DNA of 64,000 nucleotides from Lophius americanus (taxonomy: Eukaryota > Chordata > Actinopteri > Lophiiformes > Lophiidae): contig JBBDHG010000151.1 of assembly GCA_037951165.1 (NCBI GenBank), forward strand, positions 434,001 to 498,000, given 5' to 3'. Below the pieces are notes generated by a model. The model worked only from the letters and a program-made list of their open reading frames with translations. It did no database searches and was not told the origin of the DNA. The translations under genes and the position numbers were made by a program. This document shows, piece after piece, positions 56,546 through 64,000 of this stretch; position 1 is the first letter of the stretch; each line of letters opens with the position of its first letter.

Positions 56546-58837
56546 AGGATTCAGAGAAATTTACTGGAGCAATAGCAAACACATGTAGAAAAATGAAAAA
56601 CAGATTAAGTGTTTAAATCTTACAGGGAAAATACAGTTTTCTTTTTTATGCTCATGCAAAAGATTCTTTCATGCTATGAGCTTAAAGTCTTTATTTGAGT
56701 TTATGCAAACTTATGCTGAATTGTGTTGGCACTGAACATAATTCAATAAAAATTTGTTCTGGCCTTCCTGCAATCCATATTGTATTTTATATTAAAATAA
56801 CATAAAGTATACTCAAAGGTCATAATAGGGCAAAGTCTGCTATTACATTTCCAGAAACAGATGTCTGCAGAAGCTTTCCTTTTGCAGAAACTCCCTTGTT
56901 TCTCTTTTATACAATAGGGAATCAAATCTGAAAGCCAGACTCTGCTCCAACCACTCCCACCGAAAAGTGAGAATTGCTTTGTTTCAGGATGTGGTTGAAC
57001 TACTGATAGAACTTACTCTATCAACAGCTAGTGCCCGAGCTTTGGGAAATTCAGCTATAGTTGTGTGGATGTGGCCAGATGGTATTATTGGCGAGTTGTG
57101 CTGCAGACAGGAGCTCAGGAACAATGTTGGGAGCTATGAAGCTCTATGGAAATTCATGAAGACTATCCTCTTGCACACTTAGGCCACAGTTATGTCATAT
57201 ACCAGACTATCATTCATTCACATGATTTATGTTAGGCGTCTCCCACTTCCCATGAAATGGAGTACGTTAAAGTGCAGGAAGAGGACGCCCATGTCCACCC
57301 AGCTATCGCAGATTCATCAATTCATCACTCTCAGCAAAGTCATCGGCCACGACCACGATCACCACTGTCCTAAATCTAAGGGTGGATATACCTTGTTGAC
57401 ACAGGGCTGTCAATCACAATCCCCTGAGGAGTCGGGGACCTATTTACGGACTAGTTATTACATATCTATTGTAATAGACGTACATCTTTACTTCATTCTC
57501 CGTCTCTCCAGATGTTTTAGCTTTTCAACAGATTATTTACTGTTGTAGTAGTGCCACTTAAGCAACAACGCCTCCCCTTTGGAACTCACTGTCCTGGTCT
57601 GTGACCATTATACACTGATGCTGTGCTCCCCACATTGTGCATCCTTCAGTCTCAACTGAAAGCTTGATTTGCTAAAGTTACGTCGCATGGAAAGATGCTT
57701 TAACGCAAATTCATGGTATATATCCTGATTGCGCCTCCAAAATTAAATATTGTACCCTTTATCGTGTTCTAAAACGGTGAATAGATCCCAAATAATACAC
57801 CTACAGTGTGAAATTATGGTATTTATGTGTGTGATCTAGGACCAAATATGAAGGTGAGTCAAATCGGATTTGAAAAAAAAATTCTCTTTTGTGTTCACAC
57901 AGTAGTTTTGTTGTTGTGTGACACTGTAGTATTCATTCTTACCTGCTGGCATTCTGTTGTGTTACACAGCCACCATAAATATGTTAATTTGACGTATCAT
58001 TCAGTGGTATAAGGAATGACTTGTACAAACCAGCCAAAGCATTCAAGGGTAAAAAGTCTGTGACCTCTGACAAGTCAACAAAGTGCAGCAGGATCCAACA
58101 AACTCTGAAAGGCACAAATTATATCCTCTTCATAAAGGAGTCTAAATGATATGCTTTTAAGAATAATTACTCTCGGAGGCACACGGAGGAAGCCGATCGA
58201 AAAGAGAAAAGGCAGAGTGCATGTATGTCCCCGACCTCCGCCATGATTAGCATAATTGAATTTCAAACGATCGGGGGAATATTGAGGAAAAGGAAAGCCA
58301 CTGAAAGTGTATAAATGGTCCACAGTCGGCACACCTCAGTAATATCATCACAGAGAGTGCAGATGTGGTTGACTAGAGGGATGATGCGCCAGGATAAATA
58401 AAATACACTCATTGAAGAAAGGAGACAAAGGTCAAAGGGTCATGTTCTGGAAGTATTCTGAATAAATAAGTAATCTCAAGATGAATTATTGTCATTGCTT
58501 CAGAATCCCATAAAATTCATATGAGGTACTGGTCCTTCCTCCTCTATGCCATCACACCAGTGTTCTATTCCATGCCCTGTTTTATTGTCGGGTGTAATTG
58601 AGTTTTGCGTTGTTCAATAGACATCTCAAATCACATTAGGTTTTTGTTTAATTAACAAACACTCTGGCTAACAAAGTGATTAAGGAGGAATTTAGGTATC
58701 AATATTAATAAGCGACACGGCATGGAGACGGCATAGCGGTTTAGCTTTCACTTAGTATTGTAGAAAAATTTATGAAAAAAAAGCTGTCAGCCACAACTCA
58801 AGTGCAACAGATACCCGTCCTGAAACCAGACCTCTGC
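56546..58837. other. No gene recognised
   Basis: The longest frame is 57192-57548 (+, 118 aa), His/Ser-rich in its middle, with no family I know. Codon use and context give no support for a gene. Confidence 0.45.
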
Positions 58838-59475
58838 TGTCATCGTCGACAGCAAGGGTAGTTGTTAAAGCGACCCCTGATTGATGGGCTTAACTTGAAT
58901 GTGTTATTATTACTTATGACCACAGTATTTCAGTAAAAAAGGCTCTTCAAAGTAAGTAAAATATGAACAATCGGATTAATATATGGATACACTATTATAT
59001 ACACGAGATAGATCTCCCGACCAACTCGATGTACCAAACTGGGACTAAGTTGGATCAATGGTTGTCAAATTATGGCCCAAAAACTTTTGGAGGTAAAGTC
59101 CCCCCCTAGTGTCAGAGATATGCAGCTGACCTTTACCAAAATCAATCCAGTTCTTCTTGATAGTTTTTTTGTGGTTTGTCCTGAAAACAGTGTTTTTTAG
59201 TAAAAAAGCTACCTTTGGTGAGTAAAATATAAATGTTTAGAGTAAAACCCAATATATGCAAAACAGATGTCCTGGAGTCAATTAATATCCGCCATATTTT
59301 TGGCACGGAAACTTTTGGAGATTAAGCTACCCCAAGTGTTGACTATATATAACTGACCTTTCCTGAAATCATTTAAGTTCTTCCTCGTGCTAAGGTCAAT
59401 GTAGGTATATCCATATCCAGTGATGATATGGTGATATCCCTGACTTTTAAGGATATAATGATGCGCAGACACACC
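58838..59475 (+). repeat. Family R repeat, copy 10 (head, several modules, tail)
   Basis: Head: TGTCATCGTCGACAGCAAGG (58838), CCCCTGATTGATGGGCTTAA (58873). AAGCT-type module starts at about 58939, 59096, 59206 and 59324. Body blocks: ACGAGATAGATCTCCCGACC (59003), AAATTATGGCCCAAAAACTT (59067), CCCCCTAGTGTCAGAGATAT (59102), AATCAATCCAGTTCTTCTTG (59140). Tail: GTGATATCCCTGACTTTTAA with GGATATAATGATG (59431-59463). It is one of the longest copies. Confidence 0.88.
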
Positions 59476-59989
59476 TAAAAACACAGGAATTCTGGAAGGG
59501 GAGGAAGTGGAAGGCATTAGTTACAATCCAGTACGTTTCAAAAGGCAAACTTGAAATTGTTAGTTGAAACAGATGCTACATCGATCTAGTTGCTCTAACT
59601 ATCTTCATCTGGTTTCCGGAGATCGCATTCATTCTTCATGTGGCGAGCCATCGCTACAGATCGCATTCAGGTACATTTGTGACGTTATAGAATAACAATC
59701 CAGTCTCTCTTTAACCGTGAAGCATAGAGCATTATGTTTCGCACCACCCTGATCCAGAACGCAACCTGATGGGTAACTGTCGGATTGAACCATCAGTTAC
59801 TGCTCCGACAGTGGAATGGATCTGAATTGGGGGTTTTTTGTTTGTGGATTTGATCCTTATTGGTCATAATGTTTGATCGTCCCCCAGGTTTTGCTGAAAC
59901 ACAGAAGCTACACGTTTTCCACTTTATTATCTCATGTTTAAAGTTACATTGTCAAATGAATGGGTTTTTCTTTGTAGTTTTTATAAAAG
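59476..59989. other. No feature recognised
   Basis: A short unique-looking spacer. AACTGTCGG...CCGACAGT (59777-59812) is a weak inverted repeat. Confidence 0.45.
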
Positions 59990-60298
59990 GCTCCCATCTG
60001 CAGTGGGTAGCACTGCTGCCTCACAGCAAGAAAGGGCCGAGTGCGAAGCCACCTCCATGTCTCTGTGAGTTCTATCCCGGGTTCCTCCCACAGTCCAAAA
60101 ACATCAACATAGCTAAATTGGCGACACTAAATTGCCCATAGGAGTGAATCAGAGTGTGAATGGCTGTCTCTTTGAGTTAGCGCCGTGATGAACTGAACTG
60201 GAGACTCGTCCAGGGTCTACACCGCCTCTCGCCCAATGTCAGCAGGGATAGGCTCCAAGCCCACGACCCTGAACAGGATAAGCGGTCACAGGTAATGA
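59990..60298 (+). mobile_element. SINE-like family T, best-preserved copy
   Basis: A tRNA-like 5' head is visible as CTGCAGTGGGTAGCACTGCT (A-box-like GCAGTGG) with CTCACAGCAAGAAAGGGCCG. Then GGGTTCCTCCCACAGTCCAA (60079), TTGGCGACACTAAATTGCCC, AGAGTGTGAATGGCTGTCTC, GATGAACTGAACTGGAGACT, CACCGCCTCTCGCCCAATGT (60220), AGCAGGGATAGGCTCCAAGC, ACCCTGAACAGGATAAGCGG and TAATGAATGGA. This order is that of a very common teleost interspersed repeat. The B box is decayed (GAGTGCGAAGCC). It defines the family for the other copies listed. Confidence 0.88.
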
Positions 60299-60299
60299 A

Positions 60300-60475
60300 T
60301 GGAGCATGCGGCTCAAGAGGTGCTTATGGGAAGGACGGTGATCAATCCCAGGCAATTGCCTTCCACATGTCCTCGAGTAAGATACTGAACCCCAATTTGC
60401 TCCCAACGGTGGCTCCATTGATGAGCCACCGATGGATGAACGCTGGCAGACTAGAAACGCTATAAAACAAACCAA
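60300..60475 (+). mobile_element. tRNA-derived SINE copy adjoining family T
   Basis: CATGCGGCTCAAGAGGTGCT (head, A-box-like) and ACGGTGATCAATCCCAGGCA (B-box-like) are followed by TTCCACATGTCCTCGAGTAA, GATACTGAACCCCAATTTGC and TCCCAACGGTGGCTCCATTG (60391-60420), then AGACTAGAAACGCTATAAA. The body equals that of the minus-strand SINE at 14288-14433. Its head begins within a few bases of the end of family T, so one retroposon may have landed in the other's tail. Confidence 0.78.
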
Positions 60476-63400
60476 AGCGGAAAAGTTTAGGCTTTTATAC
60501 ACATTAAAGATAATTCATCTAAATAAAGAAAAATAAGTTGGTATGGTAGTTATTTATTTTGAGTATGTAAAACTCAAGATTTAAAGTTTTTAGAATATCT
60601 AAGATAAATCAGAATAAAATGTAATGGTTTTATTCACGCTTTTACATGCGTTTTGTTTTTCAGGGATGTTTTGAATTTGACTTGGCCTCAAAACGCAAAA
60701 CTCGCCTTCACCAATTCTTTTTTACAGTGTAGTTTATGTATATCCAGCAGCTATAACCCTGACGCTAATTATTCTACAATACAAGCAACGGAACAAAACT
60801 ATTCCAAAACCTTCTGAAAACATTACCTCGGTGGTGGATGTAACTACTTGTAAGAGGCCTGAACGGTACCGGTGATGTCATCTTTAGAGAGGTGACATTG
60901 TTATGGGCAGGTATGAGGGATGTAAATGAGTGTTTAGCATGGACCACTTGTTAATTTGTCTCCTTAATTCCCTAATACTTTCCAACTGTCATCTTCATTT
61001 CTCTGACATGCGCTGTCTTTAATTCGTCTCACTTGTCAGTTGTCTGATGCCTCCTTGCAAGAAGAGAGGATCCAGGGATATAGAGACATTTTACAATCTC
61101 CATGTCATTATGATTAATAGCGAAAGAGGTGTGGTTGTGGGCGGGGGAGGTTTCTCCTTTCGGGTCGGTAAGCCATCGCTCAAAACGGGGCCTCTGAAGC
61201 TGAGATGTCCATAAACATGCACATAAAATCAGATCACTCTATAGGTGGTATTTTGTCCTTGGCAGCTGAATGAAAAGTCAAATTGGCATACATTAGAGTG
61301 ATGGAAGCTGTCCCGGAGGACCGACTGTTTTTAGTTATCCGTCACTGGCTGGATGTCGAAGCCTGCCGATGAGCCCTCTGATAGGATTTGATTCCTGCCT
61401 CAGAGGAGCCTAAATATAATCCTGGTACTCAAAACAGCTGCTTGCACCGCTCACAATGCAGAGCAAATTGATCAGAAGCCACCCATTAAGGAGTGAAACC
61501 TTCAGACCATACAGGGGAGACATTTGAAATCATAATTTGGGTGTAGTTTAACCGTTCTTAATTTTCTCCGGGCTAGTTTGTCAAACAGAAAGAGCAAATC
61601 ATGAATACAAAGAGGCAATAAGTATTACTGATGAATTATTCCCTACCAGTGAAAATCCTCTTTTTCACAGGAGAAACGGGTCTTCTTTTGAAAGCTGCGG
61701 CAAAGCCCATAAACAACATATGCTCGCTACAATTATAATTACCCTGGAGGCAAATTTAACCTTGAGCCTTTATAGCAGATGTTGGCAAGACTAGGATGGA
61801 TTGTAGCAGATAAGGATGCATGAGTCATCTGGATTGTTGAGCTATTATAATGGTCACCAGTGTCTGCGGCTCTGCAACTTTTTTTAAAGATGTGCACAAT
61901 ATGAAAGAGTGTCGGAGACTTGGTTTTGCTATTATCCACCCACGCTATAAATACGAAAGATGCAAATATAAAGGTTTGACAGTCAGTGAGTATATTAAAC
62001 TGAGGATGCTCGAGGCATTTCAGAGGAGGCTGGAGCGGAGGTAGCAACTGTCACATTTATTGCACGAGACTGTTGTGAAAGTCAGATACGTTGTTCTTGT
62101 CTGTCTTGTACTCTGAAACATGAATGATAATGAGGAGCGTTTTTCTCCGCCAGAGAAAAAAAGATTTTACCATCAGACTCTGCTGCTTTACTTCACAATC
62201 CTTTCATTTGTGTTCTGCAGTGGATCGAAAGACAAGAGAATCAGGAGATGGATGTTGGAGAACAAAAAACTCTTGCAGTCTTTCATTAAAAATTAAGGCT
62301 TTTCATAATTTTTGTAAAATTGGAACCGTTTAATGTTTTCTGCTGTTAATTGGAGATAAGATTTTGTTAGTTCCGTTTCAGACTTGGATTTGTTAGACTC
62401 TCTTTGGAGCCGTTTTGTCTCAAACTGTCCTTATTGACGTGGGTCTGGCCTGATCGGGGTTACAGCTGTGAACGAGCTAATGCATACTCCATTAATCCAC
62501 AAATCTTTGCAATTTGTTGAGGATTTAAACAATGAAATGGTTGTTTGTTACCAACATGTACACAAAAAGCTTGGCTTATCCTGCAGAATATTTTGTCAGT
62601 TTCATCTCTGAAATTTTCAAATTGTGTATTGATACTACAATCATTCGGTATACAGCCACTCTCTGTCTGAGCTAACAGCTAATGTCCGTGTGCAAACTTT
62701 CATGCTGCGTACTGCAAAAGATTATTAGGTCCCAGGCATAATAATAATTTTAAAAAAAAAGTGAGGAGGAGGGAAGGAATTTTGACGAAAAGAGACGAAA
62801 TCTAGAGAAAAAAAGTTGAAATGCTGAGAATGAAGTCGCACTAAATGCCTCTTTTTTTTTCTACATTTTACATTTCTGTGCCTCTCTCCGGGCTCAGTTG
62901 CTACAAGCATCCTTCGCAACGCAGCATAAGTTTTTCATTTGGATGCAGAATAAAATGTCAGGTTTGAAAACTTCCCTGGACGATGAAATAGATGAAACTG
63001 CTGGACAACTGAAACATGGTTTGGTTTAGTGACAGTGTGAAAGCTGTGAGCACATGCACCCAAACCCTAAATGTACCCCCTTAAATAATGTTCAACAGCT
63101 AAATGTTTGGTATCTCTTTTTTTGCAGCACATCATCACCTCTACAACCTGTCAGTTATTTCCTCGACCTGAAGATACTTAATTAGTATTCTGGAACTGAA
63201 AACATGTAGGGTTAGATCTGGAAAGGCAGCTGTCAGGAGGGAAAGACACGAAAGGGCCTGCCATAGGCTAACTAGTTATGGTGGGAGGAGCCTGGCACGG
63301 GCGGTGCACAGGGTCCACTCATAACTGGCAAAAACAGCTCTACCAAAATGTATACCCCAGTGTCTACGAGAACGGGGGAAGAGGAGAAGATCTCATCGGT

Positions 63401-64000
63401 ACACATCGACCCAGCAACAAAAAGGACGAGTAAGACTATCAGTATTTAACCGGAGAAAACGTCACCAGTACTGGGATGACGACCTTGCATGGACCAGTTC
63501 AGCAGCAGGAGGATGGCCGCAGTCTGCAGAACATAACGGGATTGAACTTAAATGGACAGAAGTAACTTCCTCTCCCCTGTCTGCAGCAAACATTAGAAAA
63601 ATGCTCAAAGGAAGTGAGCATAAATCGGGTGTTAAATAAATGGGTTCAGTAAACTAATAATTCCCCACTACAGTTAAAAGTTGCTTTGGCATCCGTCCTA
63701 AAAATTTGAAGTCAAATATTTTTTCCGTCATGTCTGATAATTATGGTTTACTATAATATTATTATATATATATATAGATATATAGATATAGATATATATA
63801 TATATTATCACAGCGGCAAAGTGGATGTTAAATGGGGAGTGATGTATAATCATTTTTCCTCACAATTATACAATAAAAACATGAATGACAGTCTCAAAGT
63901 GGAGTTGGAGTTCAATTTTAAGTTCATAAAGTCAATGTCTGTAGAAAGTTTTGCCCATACATCCTACGTCAAGGATGACGAGGACCAAGAGGATTAAGAT
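60476..64000. other. No gene recognised to window end
   Basis: Frames stay below about 102 aa (61739-62047, -) without domains. A TATAGA/TA-rich microsatellite lies at 63761-63806. No family R, TcA, SINE or LINE block was noticed over these 3.5 kb, the largest fully plain stretch near an edge. Confidence 0.5.
63761..63806. repeat. (TA)n/(TATAGA)n microsatellite
   Basis: TA units alternate with TAGATA units over 46 bp. Confidence 0.85.

Noticed and set aside
57192..57548. 118-aa open frame on the plus strand as a gene
   Set aside because: No recognisable family; sits in AT-rich DNA with no exon signals.

Overview
The window looks like nuclear DNA of a teleost fish. The evidence is the repeat content: tRNA-derived SINEs with A and B boxes, Tc1-like and hAT DNA transposons, and several non-LTR retrotransposons of the kinds common in fish genomes, together with AT-rich DNA, many microsatellites and no prokaryotic gene organisation. 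I found no intact host gene, rRNA or tRNA gene. The region is best read as a gene desert or the inside of a very large intron. All family names come from recognising protein or nucleotide signatures by eye; no database search was possible.

Layout. Four copies of one Tc1-like family lie at 4.1-5.0, 9.6-10.0, 22.9-23.7 and 55.7-56.5 kb. Two other Tc1-like transposase remnants lie at 25.1-25.7 and 48.5-49.6 kb. A hAT element (36.0-37.7 kb) sits inside an older SINE-like repeat. Non-LTR reverse-transcriptase remnants lie at 17.2-18.5 kb (motifs A and C both visible), 31.0-31.6, 34.3-34.7, 49.7-50.2 and 51.9-52.3 kb. tRNA-derived SINE copies lie at 7.6, 14.3, 19.1, 54.6 and 60.3 kb, and a second SINE-like family at 14.7, 23.0, 28.1, 36.0/37.7 and 60.0 kb. 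A 5'-truncated histone H3 pseudogene is at 54.8-55.0 kb. A 450-bp GA-rich simple repeat is at 11.3-11.8 kb.

The most unusual component is an interspersed repeat, here called family R. It has ten loci covering roughly 4.4 kb (1-565, 2.6-3.3, 6.4, 12.8-13.3, 15.2-15.5, 20.5-20.9, 21.3-21.4, 38.6-39.2, 53.6-54.0 and 58.8-59.5 kb, both orientations). I cannot assign it to a known transposon class. It has a shared head, a body built on a hidden 110-140 bp period, and a palindromic tail.

A second unexpected pattern is a set of short, near-perfect inverted repeats in which a sequence appears to be interrupted by its own reverse complement (13.06, 18.05, 23.58, 27.29, 36.71 and 46.12 kb). This is the geometry expected of replication template switching. 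Several lie inside recognisable transposon remnants, so the ancestral sequence can be inferred. Other points worth checking are a 33-nt microexon-like segment with strong splice signals (16.35 kb), a highly diverged 20-bp minisatellite (28.9-29.4 kb) and a nuclear-receptor-like inverted repeat (30.72 kb).
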